The translations under genes were made by a program, and so were the position numbers. From assembly GCA_040216765.1 (NCBI GenBank), contig JAVJON010000062.1:5711-69710 (forward strand): a DNA stretch of 64,000 nt. Direction: 5' to 3'. Below, piece after piece: positions 24,479 to 32,451 of the stretch (positions are counted from its first letter, which is position 1; every line of letters begins with the position of its first letter). The notes below the pieces were generated by a model. It had not been told where the DNA came from, did no database searches, and saw nothing but the letters and a program-made list of their open reading frames with translations. The stretch comes from Marinibaculum sp040216765. Lineage in GTDB: Bacteria > Pseudomonadota > Alphaproteobacteria > Ferrovibrionales > Ferrovibrionaceae.

Positions 24479-25564
24479 TCACATGCCGCTTTCGTGCAGC
24501 TTCTTCGCCTCGGCCTGCATTTCCGCGACGATCTTCATGCCGTCCAGGTCGTACTTCGCCTTTACCTCGTCCGCCCAGGCCTGCTGCAGCGGGGAGATGC
24601 GGCTCTTCATCTCGCCCACGAAGGCATCGCTGGCCTTCGTGATCTTGATGCCCTTCTCTTCCATCAGCTTCCAGCTGGCCTGGTCGGCAGCATTCCAGGC
24701 CTCGCCGGCCAGCTTGGCCAGCGCCTCGCCGGAGACGCTCATGATCGCGTCCTGGTCTTCCTTCGGCAGGCCGTCGAACTTCGCCTTGTTCATCACCATC
24801 ACGAACGAGGTGTTGTACAGGCCGCCGGGGATCGAGGTGGTGTACTTGATCATGTCGCCGAGATTGAAGCTCTTCACGCTTTCCGGCGGGAAGAACACGC
24901 CTTCGACGACGCCGTTCTTCAGCAGCTCGAAGCTTTCCGGCGCCGGCTTCAGCAGCGCGGTCACGCCCATCGCCTTAGCGATGTCGTTCACGACGCCGCC
25001 GCCGACGCGGATCTTCAGGCCATCGAAGTCCTTCAGCCCGGCAATCTCGCGCGTGGTGTTGAAGATCGTGCCCGGGCCATGGGTGAAGACGCCCAGGACC
25101 ACCACGCCCTCATGCTCGCCGGCACCGGCCATGTACTTGTCGAACATGCGCTGATAGGCGACCGAGGTGGCCACCGCGTCATCGCCGAAGAACGGGAATT
25201 CCGCCGACTTGGTCAGCAGGAAGCGGCCGGGGGTATAGCCATGGACGACGAAGGACACGTCCATCACGCCGTTCTTCACCGCGTCGAAGGTCTGCGGCGG
25301 CTTCACCGGCGCCTTCGGCAGCACGTTGGACTTCACCCGGCCGTTGGTGGCCTTCTCCACCGACGCGCCCCAGGGGATCAGCAGGTCCTTGGTGAGCGGG
25401 TGGCCCGGCGGCACCCAGGACGACAGGGTCAGCGTCTCCTCCGCCTGGGCGGGGGTCGCGAGCAGGCCGGCGGCCCCGCCGGTCAGCCCGGCGGCGACCG
25501 CGGCTGCCAGCCCGGCAAGGAATGTGCGACGGCCGGCGCCGCGGATGGTCTCGTAACGCATCAT
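24479..25564 (-). CDS. dctP: TRAP transporter substrate-binding protein (DctP)
   Basis: A 361-residue periplasmic receptor. The signal peptide has GRRTFLAGLAAAV, a twin-arginine-like motif, and would be cut after ATPAQA near residue 42. The mature part starts LTLSSWVPPGHPL and has the DctP-family features KIRVGGGVVNDIAKAMG, where the conserved Arg contacts the carboxylate of the ligand, and GVVEGVFFPPESV. ATG at 25564, nine bases after GGAGG, is followed by a second ATG. Ligand unknown, probably a carboxylate. A 7-bp hairpin and GC-rich repeats lie upstream. Confidence 0.94.
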   Translation of the reverse strand: MMRYETIRGAGRRTFLAGLAAAVAAGLTGGAAGLLATPAQAEETLTLSSWVPPGHPLTKDLLIPWGASVEKATNGRVKSNVLPKAPVKPPQTFDAVKNGVMDVSFVVHGYTPGRFLLTKSAEFPFFGDDAVATSVAYQRMFDKYMAGAGEHEGVVVLGVFTHGPGTIFNTTREIAGLKDFDGLKIRVGGGVVNDIAKAMGVTALLKPAPESFELLKNGVVEGVFFPPESVKSFNLGDMIKYTTSIPGGLYNTSFVMVMNKAKFDGLPKEDQDAIMSVSGEALAKLAGEAWNAADQASWKLMEEKGIKITKASDAFVGEMKSRISPLQQAWADEVKAKYDLDGMKIVAEMQAEAKKLHESGM

Positions 25565-25625
25565 GGTCTTCTGCCTCCCTGGTGGTCGGACAGGTCTCCG
25601 CCTGTCCTCGCAATGGATTGCTGCC

Positions 25626-25705
25626 CCCGGGACCGTGCCCCCCTGGGACCTTGCCCCCGCGGGACCTTGCCCGTTTCGGACCCTGCCCTGGCGGGACGCT
25701 GCGGT
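25626..25705. repeat. 5 x 16-bp diverged tandem repeat upstream of dctP
   Basis: Units start at 25626, 25642, 25658, 25674 and 25690; the core gggaccttgcccc is recognisable in all, the first three being closest. It lies between the dctP start and infC and has no coding reading. Confidence 0.75.
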
Positions 25706-25747
25706 CCGGTCTCGGCCGGATTCCGGAAGCGGCGATGTTGCGCACTT

Positions 25748-25787
25748 TGCCTGCGCGGGGCAAGGGGTGCCTGCGCGGGGACAGGAT
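25748..25787. repeat. 2 x 20-bp tandem repeat
   Basis: TGCCTGCGCGGGG is repeated exactly at 25748 and 25768, with the remaining seven bases of each unit partly conserved. It lies in the same gene-free stretch as the 16-bp array. Confidence 0.75.
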
Positions 25788-25974
25788 GGCCGGTATGCTG
25801 GCCGGAGCGATCGGGCTGGTGTGCATGCGGAACGGAACCGCCCCGCGACGGGGCGCCGGACAACAGGTGTCGCCCGGCGCGTCGTTGAAAGCCCTGGCGG
25901 AAACGCGCCGACCCGGCGCGGGGCTCCGCCATGGCGCTCGCAGGCAGACGGGCCGGAACCCGTCCGTCCGGAGC

Positions 25975-26511
25975 CTATTTCGGTGCGATCACCATGGTCA
26001 TCTGGCGGCCTTCCATCTTCGGCCACTGCTCGACCTTGACGCGGTCGCTCAGGTCCTGCTGAACCCGCTCCAGCACCAGGCGGCCCAGGTCCTGATGCGC
26101 CATCTCCCGGCCGCGGAACCGCAGGGTCACCTTGACCTTGTCGCCATCCACGAGGAACCGGTTCATCGACCGCATCTTCACGTCATAGTCGTGCTGGTCG
26201 ATGTTCGGGCGCATCTTGATCTCCTTGACCTCGATGACCTTCTGCTTCTTGCGGGCTTCGGACGCCTTCTTCTGGGCCTCGTACTTGTATTTTCCGTAGT
26301 CCAGGAGCTTGCAGACCGGCGGATCGGCATTCGGCGAGATCTCGACCAGGTCCATGCCGACCTGCATGGCGGTCTCCAACGCGGCGTCTGTCGGGACGAC
26401 ACCGTGGTTGTTGCCTTCGTGATCGATCAGGCGGACGGTGCTCGACGTGATTCGCTCGTTGACCCGGGGGCCGTCGAACGACGGCGGTTGGGCGATCGGT
26501 GGACGGGCTAT
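25975..26511 (-). CDS. infC: translation initiation factor IF-3 (non-canonical ATA or ATT start)
   Basis: IF-3 binds the 30S subunit and rejects wrong start codons. The full protein needs a frame that begins before any ATG, GTG or TTG: the N-terminal domain DGPRVNERITSSTVRLID and LVEISPNADPPVCKLLDYGK are in frame, but the first ordinary start is TTG at 26379, which would remove that domain (134 residues). ATA at 26511 stands eight bases after AGAAGGA and begins xARPPIAQPP, like other alphaproteobacterial IF-3 N-termini, giving 178 residues. ATT at 26520, one base after the same motif, is the alternative. An in-frame TGA lies further upstream. E. coli infC starts with ATT and is autoregulated by IF-3 through it. 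Confidence 0.92.
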   Translation of the reverse strand: MARPPIAQPPSFDGPRVNERITSSTVRLIDHEGNNHGVVPTDAALETAMQVGMDLVEISPNADPPVCKLLDYGKYKYEAQKKASEARKKQKVIEVKEIKMRPNIDQHDYDVKMRSMNRFLVDGDKVKVTLRFRGREMAHQDLGRLVLERVQQDLSDRVKVEQWPKMEGRQMTMVIAPK

Positions 26512-26515
26512 GTCA

Positions 26516-26584
26516 TCAATCCTTCTGCTGCGGCGAACGGGTGTCAGATTGCGCCACAGTCAGAACCAGGAAACCGATGACCAT
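26516..26584 (-). CDS. possible 22-codon leader ORF ending at the infC start
   Basis: ATG at 26584 is nine bases after ACGGAGG, and the 22-codon frame (MVIGFLVLTVAQSD and so on) stops with TGA at 26518-26516, between the two candidate infC start codons. Ribosomes ending here would be placed on the infC initiation site, so it may couple or modulate infC translation. The peptide itself is not recognised. Evidence is positional only. Confidence 0.35.
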   Translation of the reverse strand: MVIGFLVLTVAQSDTRSPQQKD

Positions 26585-26686
26585 GCGCCGCAACCTCCGT
26601 GCCGTTTACGAACCTATCCGAGCCGCCTCAGGCCAATGCCATGCCCGGTAAACGGGCAGGGCGCGCCTGCGGCTGCGGATCGCATC

Positions 26687-26714
26687 AATGTAACCCCGAT
26701 CCCGAACTGTGCAA
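26687..26714 (-). promoter_or_regulatory. predicted promoter of infC
   Basis: TTGCAC (26714-26709), 16-base spacer, TACATT (26692-26687) on the minus strand. It would give a leader of about 170 bases containing the small hairpin TGCCCG/CGGGCA (26642-26658) and the 22-codon leader ORF. Confidence 0.45.
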
Positions 26715-26758
26715 GAGCACCCCGTCCGGGAACAGGCGGCAATCCCGGCAGGCGCCGG

Positions 26759-27688
26759 CTACCGCTTGATGGCATCGAACGCCAGGCCGACCTCGTCGAC
26801 CGGCAGGGCGGCCAGGTCGGGGCGGCGCAGCACCGTCACGCGGGACCCGCGCGGGGCGCAAAGCACCGGGTCGGAAGCGGCGGAGAACAGCACAAGGCTG
26901 GGGCAGCCGGCGGCGGCGATCAGGTGCATCGGCCCGGTATCGTTTCCCACCGCCCCGCGCGCCGCCATGGCCAGCCCGACGATGTCGCCCAGGTCGGTCT
27001 GCCCCGACAGGTCCAGTGCCGCCGGGCAGTCGGCGCAGACGGCATGGGCCAGCGCCTGTTCGTCGGCGCTGCCCAGCACCACCGGGCGCAGGCCGTCGGC
27101 CGCCAGCAGCCGGGCCAGTTTCGCATAGGCCGCGGCGGGCCAGCGCTTCGCCGGCCGGTGCGCGGCGCCGCCGGGCACCAGCAGCACGGCCTCCGGGCCG
27201 GCGGCGAAATGACCGACATCATGCCGCAGGGGCCGCAGGTCCGGCGGCGGCACATGGGGGATCCCGGCAAGTTCCAGCTGCTCGGCCTGGCGGTCCACGG
27301 TGTGCATCGCATCGCGGTCCGGATTGCGATGCGGATGCGAGGCGCCGGGCGCGATGCCGGACCATTCCGGCCGTTCCGCGGGCGGCAGGAGGCGAAAGTA
27401 GAAGCCTGTCCGGTCGGAGGTCTGCAGATCGTAGACCCGGCGGAAGCCCGCCGCCCGCAGCCGGTCGCGCAGCGCCAGGACGCGGCGCAGCTGCCACCAT
27501 TTCGGCCGGCTGTCGAGCCAGACCTCGTCGAAGATGCCGAGCTCCCGTGCCAGGCCCTCATAGGGTGCCATGGTCAGCAGGGTGATCCTGGCATCCAGGT
27601 GGAAGGCCCGGATCGCCTGGAACGGGCCGATCGCCTGCACCAGGTCGCCCAGCGCGCCCAGCTTTATCACCAGGATCCGTTCAGTCAT
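26759..27688 (-). CDS. glycosyltransferase family 9 (heptosyltransferase-like)
   Basis: A 309-residue GT-B enzyme resembling ADP-heptose:LPS heptosyltransferases, which build the inner LPS core. It begins MTERILVIKLGALGDLVQA, the N-terminal signature of the family, has LLVPGGAAHRPAKRWPAAAYAKLA, and the nucleotide-sugar site GNDTGPMHLIAAAGCPSLVLFS. The ATG lies inside the end of the GT4 gene, overlapping it by eight bases, so both are made from one transcript. Confidence 0.9.
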   Translation of the reverse strand: MTERILVIKLGALGDLVQAIGPFQAIRAFHLDARITLLTMAPYEGLARELGIFDEVWLDSRPKWWQLRRVLALRDRLRAAGFRRVYDLQTSDRTGFYFRLLPPAERPEWSGIAPGASHPHRNPDRDAMHTVDRQAEQLELAGIPHVPPPDLRPLRHDVGHFAAGPEAVLLVPGGAAHRPAKRWPAAAYAKLARLLAADGLRPVVLGSADEQALAHAVCADCPAALDLSGQTDLGDIVGLAMAARGAVGNDTGPMHLIAAAGCPSLVLFSAASDPVLCAPRGSRVTVLRRPDLAALPVDEVGLAFDAIKR

Positions 27689-28874
27689 GGCGGCGCGCGG
27701 CCTGCGCCCGGTGATGCTGCAGCACCTGGCGGTAGACCTCCAGGGTGGCGTCCGTCATCGCTTGCAGGCTGCAGCGCTCGGCCACCCGGGCCCGGGCTAG
27801 GCCGCCCATCCGGGCCAGGACCGCCGGATCCATTCCCAGCGCCCGGCCGATCGCCGCGGCCAGCGCGGCGGCATCCCGCGGCGGCACCAGCCAGCCGGTA
27901 ACCCCGTCGACGAGATTCTCCGGCGTCGCGCCCAGATCGGTTCCGACCACCGGCCTGCCCATTGCCTGCGCTTCCGCCGCGACCCGGCCGAAGGCCTCCG
28001 GCTCGGTGGAGGCCGATACCACGACGTCGGCGAGCAGGTAGGCGGCAGCCATGTCGTCGCACCGGCCGGGCAGCAGGATCCGCTCTCCCAGGCCGGCGGC
28101 ACGAACCGCCGCCTGCAGCTCGGCGCGATAGGCCTCCCGCCCATGCGCATCGCCGGCCATCACGCAGACCGCGCGCCGGTCGGCCAGGCGCGCCATCGCC
28201 TGGACCATCACCATCTGGCCCTTCCAGCCGGTCAGCCGCCCCGGCAGCAGGATCACCGGCACGCCTTCCGGCAGCCGCCAGTCGCGCGCCAGGACCTCCA
28301 GCCGGACCTGCGCCACCGCCTGCGGGTCGTAGCGGACCAGGTCGATGCCGCGCGGGATCACCGTCATCGGTGCGGCCGGCCGGCCGTAGACCTGCTCGAT
28401 ATGGCGGGCGGTGAAGGCCGAGTTGGCGATCACATGGTCGGCCTTCAGCATCACCTCGTTGTAGCGCCGCTTCAGCGCGGTGCGGGCGCCATAGGTGCCG
28501 TGAAAGGTGGTGACCAGGGGCCGCCCGGTGCGCCGCGCCGCGGCCAGGGCGCTCCAGGCCGGGGCGCGGCTGCGGGCATGCAGCAGCGCCACCTCGCGGT
28601 CCCGCACCAGCGCCGCCAGGCGCCGGCCGTTGAGCCAGATCCCGATCGGGTTCTTGCCCTCCAGCGGCAGGGCGACATGCTCCGTGCCGCCGGCTGCCAG
28701 ATCCGCGGCCAGCCGGCCCCCGGAAGAGGCCACCAGGCTGCGCCAGCCCGCCGCGACCAGGGCTGCGGCAACGTCGACGGTGCCGGTTTCGACACCGCCG
28801 GAATGCAGCGCCGGCAGCACCTGCAGCACGGCCGGCGCGGCGTCCTGGCCGCCGGGGGCCTCAGCCGTCATCAT
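27681..28874 (-). CDS. glycosyltransferase family 4
   Basis: A 397-residue GT-B retaining glycosyltransferase. The N-terminal domain starts VLQVLPALHSGGVETGTVDVA and holds FHGTYGARTALKRRYN; the C-terminal donor-binding domain has VIPRGIDLVRYDP, VILLPGRLTGWKGQ and the E-x7-E motif in STEPEAFGRVAAEAQAMGRPVV. Coupled with the GT9 gene, it most likely adds a sugar to the LPS core or another surface glycan. Donor and acceptor are not predictable. Confidence 0.92.
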   Translation of the reverse strand: MMTAEAPGGQDAAPAVLQVLPALHSGGVETGTVDVAAALVAAGWRSLVASSGGRLAADLAAGGTEHVALPLEGKNPIGIWLNGRRLAALVRDREVALLHARSRAPAWSALAAARRTGRPLVTTFHGTYGARTALKRRYNEVMLKADHVIANSAFTARHIEQVYGRPAAPMTVIPRGIDLVRYDPQAVAQVRLEVLARDWRLPEGVPVILLPGRLTGWKGQMVMVQAMARLADRRAVCVMAGDAHGREAYRAELQAAVRAAGLGERILLPGRCDDMAAAYLLADVVVSASTEPEAFGRVAAEAQAMGRPVVGTDLGATPENLVDGVTGWLVPPRDAAALAAAIGRALGMDPAVLARMGGLARARVAERCSLQAMTDATLEVYRQVLQHHRAQAARRHD

Positions 28875-28946
28875 GACCGGACAAGCGGGGGCCGTGCCGG
28901 CGCGAGCCGGCCGGACGCCGCTGGACTGTGATCACGGGATGTCTTC

Positions 28947-29735
28947 ATGCCAGATACTGCAACACCGGCCGTCCTGCGACGGCCCGACGGGACCGCAATC
29001 GCCTATCACAGGGCCATCCCCGCGTCACCCGCGCCGGGCCCCGGCGTGGTGTTCTGCGGCGGCTTCAAGTCGGACATGACCGGCACCAAGGCGCTGGCCC
29101 TGGACAGCCATTGCCGGGCCAGCGGGCGCGCCTGTCTGCGGTTCGACTATTTCGGCCATGGCCAGTCCGACGGCGATTTCGAGGCCGGCACGGTCGGCCG
29201 CTGGGCGGCGGACGCGGTCGCCGTCCTGGATGCGCTGACCGACGGGCCGCAGGTGCTCGTCGGCTCCTCGATGGGCGGCTGGATCATGCTGCTGGCCGCC
29301 CTCGCGCGGCCCGACCGGGTCGCCGGCCTGGTTGGCATCGCCCCGGCCCCGGATTTCACTCAGCGGCTGATGTGGGAGCGTTTCACCGACGCCCAGCGCG
29401 CGGTCCTGCAGCGCGACGGCGTCCTGCGCGAGCCGTCGGACTACGACCCGGAACCCTATGCGATCACCGCCGCCCTGATCGAGGAGGGCCGGCAGCACCT
29501 GCTGCTGGACGACGGCATCGAGCTGCATTGCCCGGTCCGCATCCTGCAGGGGATGCAGGACCCGGATGTGCCCTGGCGGCACGCCCTGCACCTCGTCGCC
29601 GCCCTGGCGGCGCAGGACGTGGAACTGACCCTGGTGAAGGATGGCGACCACCGCCTGTCGCGCGACGCCGATATCGCCCGGATGCTGGCGACCACCGAGG
29701 CGCTGTGCGTCCAGCTGGCCCGGGCCGCCGGCTGA
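28947..29735 (+). CDS. alpha/beta hydrolase
   Basis: A 262-residue cytoplasmic serine hydrolase. It has the oxyanion-hole region VVFCGGFKSDMTGTK, FDYFGHGQSDG, the nucleophile elbow LVGSSMGGWIML, the acid in LQGMQDPDVPW and the histidine in VKDGDHRLSR. The layout resembles the ABHD10-like palmitoyl-thioesterase/carboxylesterase group common in alphaproteobacteria. Its gene diverges from the glycosyltransferase pair and converges with the SDR gene, with five bases between stops. Confidence 0.9.
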   Translation: MPDTATPAVLRRPDGTAIAYHRAIPASPAPGPGVVFCGGFKSDMTGTKALALDSHCRASGRACLRFDYFGHGQSDGDFEAGTVGRWAADAVAVLDALTDGPQVLVGSSMGGWIMLLAALARPDRVAGLVGIAPAPDFTQRLMWERFTDAQRAVLQRDGVLREPSDYDPEPYAITAALIEEGRQHLLLDDGIELHCPVRILQGMQDPDVPWRHALHLVAALAAQDVELTLVKDGDHRLSRDADIARMLATTEALCVQLARAAG

Positions 29736-29740
29736 TCCCC

Positions 29741-30652
29741 TCAGGCAGCGGGCGTGCCGCCCGCCTGCTCCGCCGCCAGGACGGCGCGCAGGCCGTCGCG
29801 ATAGGTCGGATAGGCGAGGCGCAGGCCCAGTTCCCGGTGCAGGCGATCGTTGCGCACCCGCCGGTTGTCGGCCCAGAAGCTGCGGGCCATGGGGCTCATG
29901 TCCGCCGCGGCCCGCTCGAACGGCAGCAGGGGCGGAACGGGCAGGCCGAGCAGCCCGGCGGCAAAGGCCGTGACATCCGCCGGCGCGGCCGGTTCGTCGT
30001 CGCACAGGTTGTAGATGCGCCCGGGCGAGGGCCGCGCGATCGAGGCGGCCAGTGCGGCGGCGATATCGTCCACATGGATCCGCGAGAACAGATGGCCGGG
30101 GCGATCGATCCGCCGCGCCCGGCCGGCCCGCAGCGCATCGAGACTGGAGCGCCCGGGGCCATAGATCCCGGCAAGGCGGAAGACATGGACCGGCAGGCCG
30201 CCTGCCGCCTGCGCGTCGAGCCAGGCCCGCTCGGCCGCCAGGCGGCGCCGGCTGCGCTCCTGGCGCGGCCGGCAGGGGGTGTCCTCGTCGACCCAGGCGC
30301 CGCCGGTATCGCCATAGACCCCGGTGGTGGAGAGATAGCCGAACCAGACGGGCGACAGGGCGGACAGCGCGGGCAGGCAGGCCCGGGCGACCGGATCGCC
30401 ATCGCGGCCCATGCCATCGGGAGGAATGCTGTGCAGCACATGGGTGGTGCCGTCCAGCGCGCCCTTGGGCAGGGGGTCGACGGCCGCCGGGTCGAACGGG
30501 AAAGCGGCGATCCCGGCTGCCGCCATCGCCGCCCGCTTGTCCGGCGACCGGCTCGTCCCGGCGACCTGCCAGCCCGCCCCGGCACCCAGAAGCCTCCGCG
30601 CCAGGGCCGCCGCCGAATAGCCGTAGCCGAAGCAGAACAGCCGGCCGGTCAC
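29741..30652 (-). CDS. NAD-dependent epimerase/dehydratase-family (SDR) protein
   Basis: A 303-residue Rossmann protein of the extended/atypical SDR type. The N-terminal nucleotide motif is FCFGYGYSAAALARRLL (G-x-G-x-x-A rather than the classical G-x-x-G-x-x-G), the active-site region has YLSTTGVYGDTGG, where the usual YxxxK is not evident, and VHVFRLAGIYGPGRSSLDAL follows. This pattern matches the YeeZ-like subgroup whose substrates are unknown. It lies 37 bases after the signal-peptide protein on the same strand. Confidence 0.8.
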   Translation of the reverse strand: MTGRLFCFGYGYSAAALARRLLGAGAGWQVAGTSRSPDKRAAMAAAGIAAFPFDPAAVDPLPKGALDGTTHVLHSIPPDGMGRDGDPVARACLPALSALSPVWFGYLSTTGVYGDTGGAWVDEDTPCRPRQERSRRRLAAERAWLDAQAAGGLPVHVFRLAGIYGPGRSSLDALRAGRARRIDRPGHLFSRIHVDDIAAALAASIARPSPGRIYNLCDDEPAAPADVTAFAAGLLGLPVPPLLPFERAAADMSPMARSFWADNRRVRNDRLHRELGLRLAYPTYRDGLRAVLAAEQAGGTPAA

Positions 30653-30689
30653 GTCGGCCTGCGCCCGGCGGCCGGCCGGGCGGCGAGGC

Positions 30690-31448
30690 TCAATCCTCGT
30701 CCTCGCTGTCCGGCGACCCGGTGCGGACGAAGACCAGCGCGCGCACCACGATACGGTCCGAGACGTTCATCCCGCCGCCGGAATCCGCGGCCTCCGACAT
30801 CATCATGGCCTGCGCCGGCATCGCCTTGGCTCGCTGCAACACGGGCGCCACCGATTCGGGTGCGAAATTGATCTGGCCCAAGGTGAAGTGCTGGCCCGGA
30901 AAGGTGCTCTGCAGCTGCTTCAGCTCCGCCGCGGCGGCGGCATAGACCTGCTGCCGCAGTTCGGTGCGCAAGCGTTCGCGATCCGCCAGCACGGGCGAGA
31001 AGTCGATATGGTCGACATTCACCTTCATGCCCGGCTTGCTGACGGCTTCGGCGCGATCGCGCAGGCCCTGCAGGGCGTCCTGCTTCAGGCGGGTCTCGGC
31101 CACGATCTGCCAGCGGTCCAGCCCGGCGGAATCCCGCACCTGGGCGAACTGGGTCAGTTTCCAGTCCGCGCCGGGGGCCAGGGTTTCCAGCGCCCCCAAT
31201 GCGGTGCTCCGCATGTCCTGGCCCTGGGTGCCGGAGAATGCCGCGTCGATCGAGGCATGCACGGTGGCGCGGTCGGTCTCCGCCCAGCCCTCTGCCGACA
31301 GGTTCAGGACGATCGCGTCCAGCAGGTCGCCGTCGTCGTCGTCCCGCGCGCTGGCCGCCGTCAGGCCTGCCGACGCGAGCAGCAGGGCCGCCGCGAGCAT
31401 CAGGGCGGCGCCATTCAGCATGCCGCCGGTCTGGGATATCCGTCGCAT
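30690..31448 (-). CDS. exported SIMPL-like (DUF541) protein
   Basis: A 252-residue exported protein with signal peptide ending LLLASAGLTAASA and then an acidic RDDDDGDLLD. The body alternates beta strands and long helices: LSAEGWAETDRATVHASI, IVAETRLKQDALQGLRDRA, and VNVDHIDFSPVLADRERLRTELRQQV resemble SIMPL/DUF541 domains, periplasmic proteins of unclear function, but the match is by eye. Several ATGs are possible (31472, 31466, 31463); ATG 31448 is preferred because GGAGA stands eight bases ahead. The C-terminus is acidic (SPDSEDED). It diverges from the TPR gene. Confidence 0.65.
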   Translation of the reverse strand: MRRISQTGGMLNGAALMLAAALLLASAGLTAASARDDDDGDLLDAIVLNLSAEGWAETDRATVHASIDAAFSGTQGQDMRSTALGALETLAPGADWKLTQFAQVRDSAGLDRWQIVAETRLKQDALQGLRDRAEAVSKPGMKVNVDHIDFSPVLADRERLRTELRQQVYAAAAAELKQLQSTFPGQHFTLGQINFAPESVAPVLQRAKAMPAQAMMMSEAADSGGGMNVSDRIVVRALVFVRTGSPDSEDED

Positions 31449-31578
31449 CGTCCAGTTCTCCATCATCGTCATCGGCCCGCGCACAGACGCGGCCCGGCCG
31501 CGCAACACCGCCGAGGCAGGCACCGTTCCCCCGGCATCGCCGATTGTCAGGACGGCCTCCGCCGCGGTATCGCAGGGC

Positions 31579-32451
31579 ATGACCACAGCATCCCACAGAA
31601 TGTGCCACGACGATGGCACGGATCCGGCGAAAAGGTGGCGAAGCCGCCGGTGCGTTGCGCTCCCGGCCGCGATCCTGGCCGCCGCCATCGTCCTGGCGGT
31701 GCCGCCGGCCGGCCGGCTGGCCGCGCAGGACAGGCCGGCCGACCCCGAAACGATGGCACGATACGGCGACTGCCTGGCCCGGGCGGAAGCGGCGCCTGCC
31801 GCCACGGCGGACCAGGCCCGCGACTGGCGGCAGGCGGCCGGCGACACGGCAGCCGGGGCCCTGGCCACCCATTGCATGGCGGTCGCCCTGGTCGCCGGCG
31901 GCAGCTATGCCCAGGCCGCCACCGCCCTGCAGACCCTCGTCGCCCGCCTGCCGCCCGCCCTTGCGGCGAATCCCGGCCTGCGGCTGGAACTGCAGATCCA
32001 GACCGGCCATGCCTGGCTGCTGACGCAACAGCCGGACCTGGCGGAGGCCATGTTCGACAGCGCGCTGGAGGCGGACCCGCAGACCGCGGCACGCTGGTCG
32101 GACCGGGCCCGGGCCCGCGCCGACCAGGGCAACTGGCCGGGCGCGCGGGCCGACCTGGACCAGGCGCTGCGGCTGGATCCGGAAGATGCCGGCATCTATG
32201 CGCTGCGGGCCAGCGCCTGGCGGCAGGATGGCAATATCGCCCGTGCCCTGGAGGATGTCGAACTGGCCCTGGCCCTGGCGCCGCACCTGCCGGAGGCGCT
32301 GCTGGAACGCGGCCTCTTGCGGCGGGCGCAGGGCGATCTGGCCGGGGCGCGACAGGACTGGCTGCAGTTGCGCCTGGATGCGCCGGACAGCGTCGCGGCG
32401 GAAACCGCCGGGCGGTTGCTGGAGGATATGGACCTCAAGCGGGCGCGTTGA
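31579..32451 (+). CDS. exported tetratricopeptide-repeat protein
   Basis: A 290-residue protein with an N-terminal signal or anchor (about residues 25-48, LPAAILAAAIVLAVPPAGRLAAQ) and at least four TPR units, clearest in LAEAMFDSALEADPQTAARWSDRARARADQ, LDQALRLDPEDAGIYALRASAWRQ and ELALALAPHLPEALLERGLLRRAQGD. Such repeats bind partner proteins; the partner is unknown. ATG at 31600 is another possible start. Its stop overlaps the queG stop region by 17 bases from the opposite strand. Confidence 0.8.
   Translation: MTTASHRMCHDDGTDPAKRWRSRRCVALPAAILAAAIVLAVPPAGRLAAQDRPADPETMARYGDCLARAEAAPAATADQARDWRQAAGDTAAGALATHCMAVALVAGGSYAQAATALQTLVARLPPALAANPGLRLELQIQTGHAWLLTQQPDLAEAMFDSALEADPQTAARWSDRARARADQGNWPGARADLDQALRLDPEDAGIYALRASAWRQDGNIARALEDVELALALAPHLPEALLERGLLRRAQGDLAGARQDWLQLRLDAPDSVAAETAGRLLEDMDLKRAR

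Larger units (their letters stand above)
25565..25974. other. 410-base intergenic region between infC and dctP
   Basis: No gene is seen. It holds: a 7-bp hairpin GGACAGG/CCTGTCC at 25588-25607 just ahead of dctP (leader hairpin or operator); five diverged 16-bp tandem units at 25626-25705; two 20-bp units at 25748-25787; and two GC-rich hairpins downstream of infC, CGCCCC/GGGGCG at 25839-25855 and GACGGG/CCCGTC at 25947-25964, neither with a clear T run. The last two could serve as weak infC terminators. Confidence 0.6.

Noticed and set aside
26379..26381. TTG at 26379 as the infC start.
   Set aside because: It would delete the conserved N-terminal domain of IF-3 that is plainly encoded upstream in the same frame.
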